From positions 1 to 19,815 of the forward strand of contig CANPXY010000015.1 in NCBI GenBank assembly GCA_947587115.1: a stretch of DNA of 19,815 bases. The letters are read 5' to 3'. The notes beneath the pieces are model-generated. The model was not told the DNA's origin and ran no database searches. It worked only from the letters and a program-made list of their open reading frames with translations. Origin of the DNA: an uncultured Bacilli bacterium (lineage in GTDB: Bacteria > Bacillota_I > Bacilli_A > RF39 > UBA660). A program made the translations under genes and the position numbers. Shown piece by piece: positions 1-7,196 of this stretch; within the stretch, counting starts at the first letter, position 1; each line of letters begins with the position of its first letter.

Positions 1-1551
1 CTTTCCAATATTTGCGACTTTTGGATATTTTTCTAAGAGACTTCCCGTTTGCTTTCCGATCGTCTTTCCAATATTTGTTGATACTTTTTCGACAATTCCT
101 GGCGTCTTTCCTGCTGTTTTGCCAATTTTTCCAACGTCTGCCGAATTTTCCGCACCGATGGTTTTCTCAACTCCGTCATTACCACTTCCAAATAAGTCAA
201 TTAATCCTTTTCCACTTGCAATCATCCCCCCTAATCCAATAGCCCCTTTTACCAAAGCACCTTTACCGCCAGATAAAACATTTTTGGCTTTTCCAAGAAT
301 ACCTGAAAATTTTCCCGCCCCTTTCGAAACACTTTTTGGTACTTTTGAAGTTTTTGGTGTCTTTCCTTTTCCCCCTTTAAGTAATCCGCCAACGCTTAAT
401 GCGTCCATAGCAGATTCAACAAACCCACCATCTCCTTCTTGAGTAATGTTGTTGACAATCACAGGGGTTTTATTTTCAATATTCCCCTTTCGATTTAAAA
501 AAGTTTCTTTACTCAATATGTTACGAATACCCTCGATAGCCTCAACTTTGTCTTCTTCAAGAGCACGGGATTCGTTTCTTTCCTCAACGCCTCCTCGGAT
601 AGAACCTCTTTGAATTTCATAGATTCTTTTAACCGTGGCGTCTGTAGAACTTAAAAGTTTCAGAAGCTGATCAATATCGGCGTTGATTTCCCCCATCGTC
701 TCACTTGTATCAACACCCTTATTGACGCTATTGACAATTTTTTCATCTTCAAACCCTTTTTCTTTCGGGGAAACGGGGAAAGGCTCTTTATTTGCCAAAG
801 GCTGAAATATGTCTTCTTGACGATTGGAAATATATTCTTTAAAGTCTTTTTCCGTCTTTTTTCCACCGTCTAATTCATCTAATTTTTCACTTCTGAAATC
901 ATCAAAGGCTTTGTCGATTTGCTCTTGACGGTGGGTTTTTTCATCGGCTTGCAGTATCGCTTTTTCGGCTCTTTCCAAGAAAAAGTCACGAGTATTAACC
1001 CCTACTTGCTTAACTTTCGAGACCGCTTTATTCACGGGGTTTTTAATAAATTTCGGGGTAATCCGAGAAACCGTTTTTGTTACCCGTGGTTTCACGTATT
1101 CCATAATAGCGTCTCGAATCGGATTAAATTCTTTGATAAGATTTTCGCTCGGATCGCCCCTAACCACATTTCTTAAGGCTTTATATTGATCAGAGACTAT
1201 CTTTTCTTGTCTACTTGTTTGATTTTCAAGACTTTTTTGAAGATTTTTAAGACTTTCCGATATGCTCCGATTGGTTTTACCAATTTTCCTATCAAGAATG
1301 TAGGCGAAGTCTTCAGCAACCTTTTCTTTACCGTCTTTAAGGTTATAGCCTCTTTCCTTGGAGATGTTTCTATCCCCAAGCCGTTTCACGGTATCTTTAT
1401 CGAGTTTTTCGAGTTGGTTAAGAATAATGGCTACATCGCTTTCCGATTTTCTATTAGCTTTGGCGTACTCTTTGGACAATTGGGCAATATTGTCACGGGT
1501 TTCTTTGGAAATATCCGCCCAATCAGAAAGTTTTTCTTCAATCGTAGCCAT
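1..1551 (-). CDS. Putative tape-measure / baseplate hub protein (gp29-like), C-terminus outside window
   Basis: An open frame of 517 codons starts at ATG 1551 (MATIEEKLSD) and runs off the left edge without a stop, so it is incomplete. The first ~300 residues are highly charged and probably helical or coiled coil. After about residue 360 the protein becomes rich in Gly, Lys and small hydrophobic residues, with a membrane-like stretch near ALVKGAIGLGGMIASGKG and many GK/IGK repeats. This composition suits a tail-length (tape-measure) or hub protein that spans the tail lumen. The position supports it: it directly follows the gp26 frameshift gene, as tape-measure genes follow chaperone genes in lambda-like phages, and T4 gene 29 lies close to 26/51. 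The start is the first Met of the frame; no clear ribosome binding site is visible. No family motif proves the role, so another large structural protein is possible. Confidence 0.5.
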   Translation of the reverse strand, partial: MATIEEKLSDWADISKETRDNIAQLSKEYAKANRKSESDVAIILNQLEKLDKDTVKRLGDRNISKERGYNLKDGKEKVAEDFAYILDRKIGKTNRSISESLKNLQKSLENQTSRQEKIVSDQYKALRNVVRGDPSENLIKEFNPIRDAIMEYVKPRVTKTVSRITPKFIKNPVNKAVSKVKQVGVNTRDFFLERAEKAILQADEKTHRQEQIDKAFDDFRSEKLDELDGGKKTEKDFKEYISNRQEDIFQPLANKEPFPVSPKEKGFEDEKIVNSVNKGVDTSETMGEINADIDQLLKLLSSTDATVKRIYEIQRGSIRGGVEERNESRALEEDKVEAIEGIRNILSKETFLNRKGNIENKTPVIVNNITQEGDGGFVESAMDALSVGGLLKGGKGKTPKTSKVPKSVSKGAGKFSGILGKAKNVLSGGKGALVKGAIGLGGMIASGKGLIDLFGSGNDGVEKTIGAENSADVGKIGKTAGKTPGIVEKVSTNIGKTIGKQTGSLLEKYPKVANIGK

Positions 1552-1603
1552 CGACTCACACTGGTAAAAGTAAAGAAGTTTATAACTTGAAGTAAAAAAT
1601 TAG

Positions 1604-1795
1604 TTATTGTAAACGGTTGCGTCTTTCAGACTCTTCTTTCATTTTCTTTTGATACTCTAAAACCAGGCTTTCGTAGACCAAATACTCATAAGGAGGCATA
1701 TTTTCAAGCTCTTGCAAATTCCATCCGTAATGTTGGATAAGGGCAAAATTGGTTCTAAAGTAGTTTGGTATTGAAGTTTCCGAAAGACAGACTAA
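1604..1795 (-). CDS. -1 frame extension of gp26 (tail-assembly chaperone 'T'-like domain)
   Basis: This frame encodes 63 residues and a TAA. It is open from a TGA just upstream of the slippery run and has no ATG or GTG before its conserved-looking core (TNFALIQHYGWNLQELENMP, then PYEYLVYESLVLEYQKK). Translation is therefore best explained by a -1 slip on the T-run at the end of gp26, which joins codon TTT directly to TTA GTC TGT and gives a 314-residue fusion. The pattern aromatic-Gly-Trp, Glu-Leu, Met, then an amphipathic helix resembles the C-terminal domain of G/GT tail chaperones; that resemblance is my reading, not a search result. It ends 52 bases before the tape-measure-like gene. Alternatively it could be a separate small gene using a rare start, or a decayed remnant. 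Confidence 0.65.
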   Translation of the reverse strand, partial: LVCLSETSIPNYFRTNFALIQHYGWNLQELENMPPYEYLVYESLVLEYQKKMKEESERRNRLQ

Positions 1796-2541
1796 AAAAA
1801 ATAGTCAAGCCCTCTTAGATAAACTTGGTTAAGATGTCCGCAAGTGGGACAAGTCCATTCGAGTTTTACTTGACAGTAGGGAATAGAGTGAAAATAGTCA
1901 TTAAGTCTGTTAAATTGCTCGGCATTTAAATTTTCCAACCACTCCTTCATATCCTTAAGGGAAAAATCTGGATTATTGGCAACCTTATAGACTTCGTCTC
2001 CTTGTACAATACAGTCGATTTGTTTTGCGATCAATTCAGTCAAGACGTCTTCACTATTTTCCTTAATAGTTTCAAGTGTTTCAACCAATTCAAGCGTAGG
2101 CGGAATCATTTTGACAAAAGTATCTTTATCAATTGCTATTTCCGTTTTATACTTGTCTATTCCCACCAATTCAACATTCTTTAAATTAAGGTAGACATCA
2201 CTATGACGGCTTTTTTCATCCAACCCTTCATGGGCTTTGTCGTTTTGGCATCTTCCGTCTAAAGCTACTTCGCCTCCAACAGATATATCCCGTAATTTAA
2301 TTAAAAGATACTCGAAATCGAAAACGGCTAAAGAATCCACATCAGGAGCGTTTTCCTCTAAGCAACAATTTTGAATAATGCTTTTGAGGGTGTTGATTTT
2401 TTCAATTTTATCACTACTGGTTTCCGCAATAATCAAGGCTTTATATTCTTTAAACAAAAAGGGGCGAAACCGCATTTTTCTTTTCAAAGACGGTACTTCT
2501 ATCTCATGAATTGAATAGTTTGTGACTTTCGGCAATCTCAT
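1792..2541 (-). CDS. 26: T4-like baseplate hub/assembly protein gp26 (PF12322-type)
   Basis: This 249-residue protein resembles the T4 gp26 baseplate-hub family: it begins MRLPKV, has a beta-type N-terminus with MRFRPFLFKEYKAL, a helical middle, and a C-terminal WTCPTCGHLNQVYLRGLDYFF-like end carrying a CxxCG pair. T4 gp26 is about 208 residues. It is probably involved in baseplate hub or tape-measure assembly in the host cytoplasm. I chose ATG 2541; a TTG at 2547 overlaps the gp16 stop (TTGA) and lies at better spacing from the AAAGGAG at the end of gp16, so it is a real alternative. Translation is coupled to gp16. Its last codons form a -1 slippery run leading into a start-less extension frame, so two products are likely. 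Confidence 0.75.
   Translation of the reverse strand: MRLPKVTNYSIHEIEVPSLKRKMRFRPFLFKEYKALIIAETSSDKIEKINTLKSIIQNCCLEENAPDVDSLAVFDFEYLLIKLRDISVGGEVALDGRCQNDKAHEGLDEKSRHSDVYLNLKNVELVGIDKYKTEIAIDKDTFVKMIPPTLELVETLETIKENSEDVLTELIAKQIDCIVQGDEVYKVANNPDFSLKDMKEWLENLNAEQFNRLNDYFHSIPYCQVKLEWTCPTCGHLNQVYLRGLDYFF
1795..1801 (-). promoter_or_regulatory. Candidate -1 ribosomal frameshift site (T TTT TTT)
   Basis: The gp26 gene ends GAC TAT TTT TTT TAG. The seven T residues at 1801-1795 fit the X XXY YYZ heptamer in the zero frame. A one-base back-slip keeps both tRNAs paired and enters the 63-codon extension frame, bypassing the TAG at 1794-1792. I did not identify a convincing stimulatory stem-loop or pseudoknot just downstream. 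Confidence 0.6.
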
Positions 2542-2543
2542 AG

Positions 2544-3107
2544 TCAATTTTTCGCTCCTTTATTTTCAAGTTCTTTTTGATTTTCTTTTTTAAGAAAATT
2601 CATCAAATCGTTTGGGCTTCCTACAAACATCGTATTATTAGTGATATTGGTGGCGTTTCCATTCATTATATCGTTAAACTTATCATTGACTTTGGGGCGA
2701 GCTCTCGTGAAAACAACTTGCTTTTTGTCTGTGGCGTCCAACAATTTCATATTGACTTCGGATAATTGCCCAATTAGTTTAATGACATTTTCCACGTTTT
2801 TCGGGTTTTCTGTTCCTTCTGCCAATTGAATCGCCAAATCAAGCATCGGAGAACCTTTATCCAAAAGCTCTTTTAGATTTTCCCGAACCGATTCATAGTC
2901 ACTTTGAAACGTTTCTTTAATTTCATTATTTTCCCCCTCGTACTCATCTAAGGGTATCAGTTGCCCATCGGCATCCGTACTTTCCAACGTAACTTGGGGA
3001 ATATCGCCATCGAATTTTTCCACGCTTTCAAAAGACGCATTTTCAACCTTTTCTGTTTCTTGGTTGAAAATAATATCTAAAGATTTTTTCGTTTTCGTCT
3101 CTCGCAC
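2544..3107 (-). CDS. 16: Terminase small subunit gp16
   Basis: This 187-residue protein matches the look of T4-like small terminase subunits: an acidic, low-complexity N-terminus (to about residue 65), a central helical segment (SDYESVRENLKELLDKG, then LDLAIQLAEGTENPKNVENV and IKLIGQLSEVNMKLL), and a polar Asn-rich tail. In the family the central coiled coil forms the ring that recognises DNA and regulates the large subunit during packaging. T4 gp16 is 164 residues. The start is GTG 3107, with GGAGAAAAG immediately upstream. It overlaps the gp26 gene region by a stop/start junction. In T4 it is next to gene 17; here the large-subunit half found in the window is about 9 kb away on the other strand. 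Confidence 0.75.
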   Translation of the reverse strand: MRETKTKKSLDIIFNQETEKVENASFESVEKFDGDIPQVTLESTDADGQLIPLDEYEGENNEIKETFQSDYESVRENLKELLDKGSPMLDLAIQLAEGTENPKNVENVIKLIGQLSEVNMKLLDATDKKQVVFTRARPKVNDKFNDIMNGNATNITNNTMFVGSPNDLMNFLKKENQKELENKGAKN

Positions 3108-3122
3108 CTTTTCTCCAAACTT

Positions 3123-3989
3123 TTAGCCGTTGTTAAAATCAAATCCGCTTAAAACATCGCTTATCGACCGATGGTTTCCGTCTTTTCCGTAATAATAACC
3201 ATTATCGTTTCCAACCGATCCTGAAGATTGTTTATTAGGATGGGTGCTAACGGGATTGGTGTTTCCAAAAACACCTCCTTGCATGGTTTTGTTGTAAAAA
3301 TCAAAAGACGCTATTGCACTTCTTGAGTCAAAATAGCGGTATACCCAAGTAACGGAAAATGTGCTTGGAGTTGTTCCATTGTCGCCATTCAAATCAATGG
3401 AGTCCACGCTTGTCGGATAAGCCTCTCGGCAAACCCCCACAAACCCTTTCGGATTATTGCTTGCCCCGTAAACATTGCTAGAACCTCTTTTCATCTGCAA
3501 GGTAATGTCACAGATAAAATCGTTATAGTAGCCAAAAACCTTGTTTCTAGGATTATAAATGAAATCCAGCCAAGTGGTAAAGATTCGATAAGTCAAAGCA
3601 GAATCCCGATCGGAAACGTAAAAACGGGTTGCAAATCTCTCGTAACTTCTTTTTTGGGGAACAGCAATTGCCTCGCCACCAGCGTACATTTCTCGGCTTT
3701 CAATGGTTTGCGTAGGTAACGCCACAGATATACAATAATCGTTTAACAGCCCTGGAACGGAGTCTTGACTAACCACGACTCCATCAACGCCACTTGCATT
3801 GACTAGGTTAATCACATTTTGAGGCACGGGAATATAGATGTCGTACCAATTGGAATGATGGACACCTTTTGACACGAAAGTGGCAAAAGTCTGATCTTTT
3901 TTATCCTTACTCAAACGATCTTTATATCCAAAGGCGTTTTTGTCAATTTCATCCCACTCTTTTTGCGTAATTGTACTTCCATAAGCCAT
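3123..3989 (-). CDS. Tail tube-fold protein (gp19 tail tube or gp54 tube initiator)
   Basis: This 288-residue protein has the T4-like tail-tube pattern: a beta-rich core with YERFATRFYVSDRDSALTYR, then WLDFIYNPRNKVFGYYNDF (the 'FxxWxxxIYxP...YY.D' signature), then a strand ending CREAYPTSVDSIDLN and WVYRYFDSRS. In the family this fold makes the stacked rings of the inner tube through which DNA passes, or the baseplate ring that starts the tube. At 288 residues it is longer than T4 gp19 (163) and closer to gp54 (320); the extra length is a Gly/Asn-rich C-terminal tail after about residue 225. ATG 3989 follows AAAGGATTTTAAAAAACA, a good ribosome binding site. The gp19/gp54 choice is not settled by sequence alone. 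Confidence 0.65.
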   Translation of the reverse strand: MAYGSTITQKEWDEIDKNAFGYKDRLSKDKKDQTFATFVSKGVHHSNWYDIYIPVPQNVINLVNASGVDGVVVSQDSVPGLLNDYCISVALPTQTIESREMYAGGEAIAVPQKRSYERFATRFYVSDRDSALTYRIFTTWLDFIYNPRNKVFGYYNDFICDITLQMKRGSSNVYGASNNPKGFVGVCREAYPTSVDSIDLNGDNGTTPSTFSVTWVYRYFDSRSAIASFDFYNKTMQGGVFGNTNPVSTHPNKQSSGSVGNDNGYYYGKDGNHRSISDVLSGFDFNNG

Positions 3990-4015
3990 TGTTTTTTAAA
4001 ATCCTTTTTTACTTT

Positions 4016-4654
4016 CTACATTCCGCCCCAACCAACAGTGTTGACGGCTTTGAAACGGTTAACCAAAGCTCGATTAGTACCGTACCAACCTGCGATCGGC
4101 AACATGATGGCTTTAGGATAATCATCAATTTTCACTAATCGGAATTTACTGGTGATATGGTTAAGCAAATAGTGGTGTGTTGCCCATGAACCCACATCAA
4201 CACGGCTAATTGAATTTAAAATCTGCCAATTTACCCGAAGACGGTTTTCCAAAAGATTAGCCGTCCCCAAAAGCCTATCTAAAAGAATAGCCCTTACTTT
4301 AATGGGCAAATAGTGAAGATTGATTCCCAAAAAACCGTTAGGGACTACGGAAAAAGGCAATACCAATGGGTATCTGTCATAGACTTTCAAATATTGACTT
4401 TCAGGCACAAGATTGCCAATTCCCGAATACTTCGGCACGTATTCAAAAAAGTACATTTTGCCAATCTCAAGACGCTTTACGGTTTGTGCTCCTCCCGTGC
4501 CAATAAAAGCGAATTTGTTAAACCTGTTTTTACGAATCTCGGCAATTTCTTTAGTAAACCATTGATTAGCCTTTTTCGCCATGTCATGAATACGCCACTT
4601 GTCGGCATTTTTCACAATTGCCGACAATGAATTTGTATTGGTGATCACTGGCAT
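4016..4654 (-). CDS. Conserved T4-like virion structural protein, role uncertain
   Basis: This 212-residue basic protein has a helical N-terminus (residues 1-45), then a characteristic segment with IGKMYFFEYVPKYSG, YDRYPLVLPFSVVPNGFLGI and NLHYLPIKVRAILLDRLL. I associate this segment with a structural protein found widely in T4-like marine phages. The C-terminal part (HYLLNHITSKFRLVKIDDYP, then AIMLPIAGWYGTNRALV) also fits that pattern. I cannot assign a T4 gene number with certainty: a head- or neck-associated role such as DNA-end protector gp2 is one possibility. ATG 4654 follows AAGGAAAAAAAGG. It sits in the minus-strand virion block, 26 bases upstream of the tail-tube gene, which supports a virion role. 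Confidence 0.5.
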   Translation of the reverse strand: MPVITNTNSLSAIVKNADKWRIHDMAKKANQWFTKEIAEIRKNRFNKFAFIGTGGAQTVKRLEIGKMYFFEYVPKYSGIGNLVPESQYLKVYDRYPLVLPFSVVPNGFLGINLHYLPIKVRAILLDRLLGTANLLENRLRVNWQILNSISRVDVGSWATHHYLLNHITSKFRLVKIDDYPKAIMLPIAGWYGTNRALVNRFKAVNTVGWGGM

Positions 4655-4708
4655 AGAGCCTCTAACCTTTTTTTCCTTAAAATCTATTAAGCCAAATAGC
4701 CCAATTAG

Positions 4709-4918
4709 TTAATCAATAGGGTATCTAAGAGAAATCAAAAACGTTTTCAGTTTATGCCCTGTGATCGGCGGAGTAAGCATTTTATCAAACACCTTTATCG
4801 TAGGAGCAGAATATGGATGATCGAAAGTCTCTTTAAAATCAATTTTCCAACATCGTAGTCTTTCTCTTACCATGGAGCAAGCCATGCAATTTTTCTTTGA
4901 GTAAAAAATTATCGCCAC
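4709..4918 (-). CDS. Glutaredoxin/thioredoxin-like small protein
   Basis: From GTG 4918 this is a 69-residue protein with a first beta strand VAIIFYSKKN, a CMAC redox motif at residues 11-14, a helix after it, and SAPTIKVF with the expected cis-proline region, in line with a glutaredoxin fold. Such phage proteins usually serve as electron donors for ribonucleotide reductase or protect proteins from oxidation. The frame is open further upstream (to about 4978), but the fold starts at VAIIFYS, so the extra N-terminal residues in that frame are probably not translated. GTG 4918, or TTG 4921, overlaps the end of the tiny membrane protein gene, implying translational coupling. Lying among virion genes is unusual; no reductase gene is in the window. 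Confidence 0.6.
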   Translation of the reverse strand: MAIIFYSKKNCMACSMVRERLRCWKIDFKETFDHPYSAPTIKVFDKMLTPPITGHKLKTFLISLRYPID

Positions 4919-5022
4919 CAACCACTTCCATCCAAAACAATCCAAGTCATTATAATTCCGCAAATCAGTCCCCACCAAAATTGCGGATCGGCTAAAAGAG
5001 GAATCATATTATAATCAACCAT
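4909..5022 (-). CDS. 37-residue single-span membrane protein
   Basis: ATG 5022 opens a 37-residue reading frame ending at TAA 4911-4909. It is preceded by AAGGAAAAGTTACT, a good ribosome binding site. The protein has a short polar N-terminus (MVDYNMIPLLADPQ) and one hydrophobic segment (FWWGLICGIIMTWIVLD), ending GSGWWR. The end overlaps the glutaredoxin-like gene by 10 bases in another frame, so the two are probably translated together. It resembles in size the four small membrane proteins after gp55, though without their basic tail. Function unknown. Confidence 0.5.
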   Translation of the reverse strand: MVDYNMIPLLADPQFWWGLICGIIMTWIVLDGSGWWR

Positions 5023-5043
5023 AGTAACTTTTCCTTAAAAATC

Positions 5044-5079
5044 AAAGGGATAATGAAAAATACTTTCGTTATCCCCTTT
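5044..5079 (-). terminator. Hairpin downstream of gp8
   Basis: Arms AAAGGGATAATGAAA (5044-5058) and TTTCGTTATCCCCTTT (5064-5079) pair with one bulged base and one mismatch or wobble, closing a five-base loop. On the minus strand it follows the gp8 stop and is succeeded by a short T-rich stretch (GATTTTTAAGG). The U-tract is modest, so this could be a weak or processing hairpin. Confidence 0.5.
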
Positions 5080-5106
5080 AATAAAAATGATAAAAATCTC
5101 TAAAAT

Positions 5107-7101
5107 CTAAAACTCGATATACGTTCTCATCTTAACTCTTTGATTATCCACAAGTTCATAGGGAGAATTATTATTAATATAGAGAACTTCTCCTGAATAT
5201 TTGTTAACATGGGGGCGATCGACTACTTCACTAACCGTATAAGTATAATCTTTAGCGTTTTTCTCATCCGTGAAATTCATTAAAGCCCCCTCCTGAATTT
5301 CTCGGAAAATATAGCTTAATTGCTGTAAGAAAAAGTGATTATTGTCACGCCAAATCACACGATAAAGCACGTTATCTATTTTTACAATTGAGTCCTCTCC
5401 AAGGGCGTCTGTAATATTTGTAGTAGTGTCAAGATAGATTTCAAAAGCAATCATAGAATCTGTATCTTGCACAATGGTATGGGTTTCCAAAGCTAAAAGG
5501 TTTTGCACAATTCCGCTTTGACGAAATTCTTGGTTAAATTTGGTAAGTTTTGCAGAATCAACCATGATACAAGTGCAAACCGTGCTTGAATTAAGCTCTT
5601 TAATCGGATTGCATCCGTGACCGCCTAAAGGAGGTAAAATGGCGTAGGCTTGTGCCTCAGGATTTTCATTAGGTTCTTTTCTATTTTTATCAAAAAATGA
5701 TATTTTTGCGTAAGTATAACCTTCGCCAAACTTATCGACAATGACTCTTGAAATTCTCCCGTTTTCCACTTCGGTATGGGCAACACATCCTGTGCCGTCT
5801 CCTTCAATAATCACCTCCGTGCCATCGGTATAATCATAGCCCCCCGTGGTCAATTCGATGGCGTAGATACTTCCTTCGGTGGCAATTTGTTGAATGATAC
5901 TTTGGTTGTTGATATTGATTGATCCGCCAATTTTCGTCTCGAATTTCGCTGGGCGAATATCAGCGGCATTTACCGCACAAGATGCTTTTACCGTGGCGTA
6001 AGTGTATTCGTCACCAGGTTCAGCCACAATGACGCCTACAATTTTTCCATCCACGATTCTCGGATAGGCTACGCATCCGTGTCCGTCTCCGCTAACCGTA
6101 ATTGTTGTAGCGGTGTCCCCACTATAATTGATTCCTGGATCGACAATGGTAACACTATCCAAAGAACCATCGACAATATTGGCTTTTAAGATGGCAGTTG
6201 TGTTTCCGTATTTCCCTGTGCCGTCTCCTTGCAAATCTCGCACAACAATTTCGGGAGTTTTTGTATAGCCACTACCTTTTTCATCAATCACGTAAGAGTC
6301 AATTGTACCACTTCTATCATTGACAAAAAGCGTAATTTTGGCTTGGACACCATTTTCCCCATCGGGGGGGTCAATTTCGGCAAAAGTCTTATATTCACTT
6401 GAGTAACCTTCTCCGCCATCGACTACGATAATCTCATCAATAGCACCTCGACTATAAAAGGTACTGGATAAAGAGGTAATCACGGGGACAAATCCGTGGC
6501 TCATGAATTTGTTTTTTAAGGCTGTGGGAATCGTATAAAGATATTTCCAAACATAACCGTCTGAAGTATATGTTACATCGTAATTTACACCGCTTGGTTC
6601 AACCGTGCTTGGGGTAAGCTCGTAGGAGTCGTCGCCTAAAATCTTTTTATTGTTGAAAAGACACTTAAAAACTTCGAATTTGGAATTATAAACATAAAAC
6701 GGGGTGTCGATAACCGTCATGTCCTTGGTATTATCCCATTGGGCATAATAGTTTCCCTCAACCCATTTATCACATTTTACCACATTGGCAATATCTCCGC
6801 TTTCCAGTTTATGCACATAGATGATGTTATCCCTTATGCCAATATCGCTTGAACCCGAATTATCAGGATCGCTCTCGGGTTCGTAATTGTCGCCATATTG
6901 CACACTGATAAGCGTACCGTTTTTGTTGGCACAAGTCGGGCATAAACAGTCGCACTGATCTTGAACCACGGCGTTATCAACGTACTCTCGCCATGGATCA
7001 ACTTTTCCAATAAAGTAAAAAAGATTGGTTCTATGATAAAAAACGTCTTCAACCATTCGATAGGCTAAAGACTCGTGAAAATCGGGACGAATAGATGCCA
7101 T
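5107..7101 (-). CDS. 8: Baseplate wedge protein gp8-like, enlarged with GxGY repeats
   Basis: This 664-residue protein looks like T4-like gp8, a dimeric wedge subunit of the baseplate. The N-terminus (RPDFHESLAYRMVEDVFYHR), the segment TPFYVYNSKFEVFKCL and the segment DGYVWKYLYTIPTALKNKF (about 180-199) are typical of the family, as is the C-terminal VLYRVIWRDNNHFFLQQLS and YSGEVLYINNNSPYELVDNQ. T4 gp8 is 334 residues; here a region of about residues 220-470 carries six copies of a beta motif around G-x-GY (GGEGY 229, GSGYT 276, GINYS 323, GDEYT 363, GGYDYT 420, GEGYT 459). Cysteines at 50, 52, 54 and 57 (CDCLCPTC) form a possible metal site. ATG 7101 is the first Met. It is separated from uvsW by a strong terminator, so it must have its own promoter, which I could not identify. 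Confidence 0.75.
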   Translation of the reverse strand: MASIRPDFHESLAYRMVEDVFYHRTNLFYFIGKVDPWREYVDNAVVQDQCDCLCPTCANKNGTLISVQYGDNYEPESDPDNSGSSDIGIRDNIIYVHKLESGDIANVVKCDKWVEGNYYAQWDNTKDMTVIDTPFYVYNSKFEVFKCLFNNKKILGDDSYELTPSTVEPSGVNYDVTYTSDGYVWKYLYTIPTALKNKFMSHGFVPVITSLSSTFYSRGAIDEIIVVDGGEGYSSEYKTFAEIDPPDGENGVQAKITLFVNDRSGTIDSYVIDEKGSGYTKTPEIVVRDLQGDGTGKYGNTTAILKANIVDGSLDSVTIVDPGINYSGDTATTITVSGDGHGCVAYPRIVDGKIVGVIVAEPGDEYTYATVKASCAVNAADIRPAKFETKIGGSININNQSIIQQIATEGSIYAIELTTGGYDYTDGTEVIIEGDGTGCVAHTEVENGRISRVIVDKFGEGYTYAKISFFDKNRKEPNENPEAQAYAILPPLGGHGCNPIKELNSSTVCTCIMVDSAKLTKFNQEFRQSGIVQNLLALETHTIVQDTDSMIAFEIYLDTTTNITDALGEDSIVKIDNVLYRVIWRDNNHFFLQQLSYIFREIQEGALMNFTDEKNAKDYTYTVSEVVDRPHVNKYSGEVLYINNNSPYELVDNQRVKMRTYIEF

Positions 7102-7143
7102 GAGCTTTTTAATTCACTGTCAAAAAGTTTTTAAGAAATTACT

Positions 7144-7172
7144 AAAAAAGAGGTTCTAAAAACCTCTTTTTT
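7144..7172 (-). terminator. Intrinsic terminator after uvsY-uvsW
   Basis: A perfect 12-base inverted repeat, AAAAAAGAGGTT (7144-7155) and AACCTCTTTTTT (7161-7172), closes a five-base loop. On the minus strand it lies 25 bases after the uvsW stop. The A and T runs on both sides would let it work in either direction. Confidence 0.85.
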
Positions 7173-7196
7173 CTAATTGAATATTTTAGGAAAGTA

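Noticed and set aside
1..1590. Several plus-strand open frames over the left edge
   Set aside because: They are low-complexity Phe/Ser/Pro-rich translations antisense to a long continuous minus-strand frame with normal composition.
4313..4630. Plus-strand frame opposite the conserved structural protein
   Set aside because: No binding site, no family features, fully antisense to a better supported gene.
5213..5222. GCGATCG as a cyanobacterial HIP1-like site hinting at host
   Set aside because: Only an incomplete copy is seen; it is not enough to infer a cyanobacterial host.
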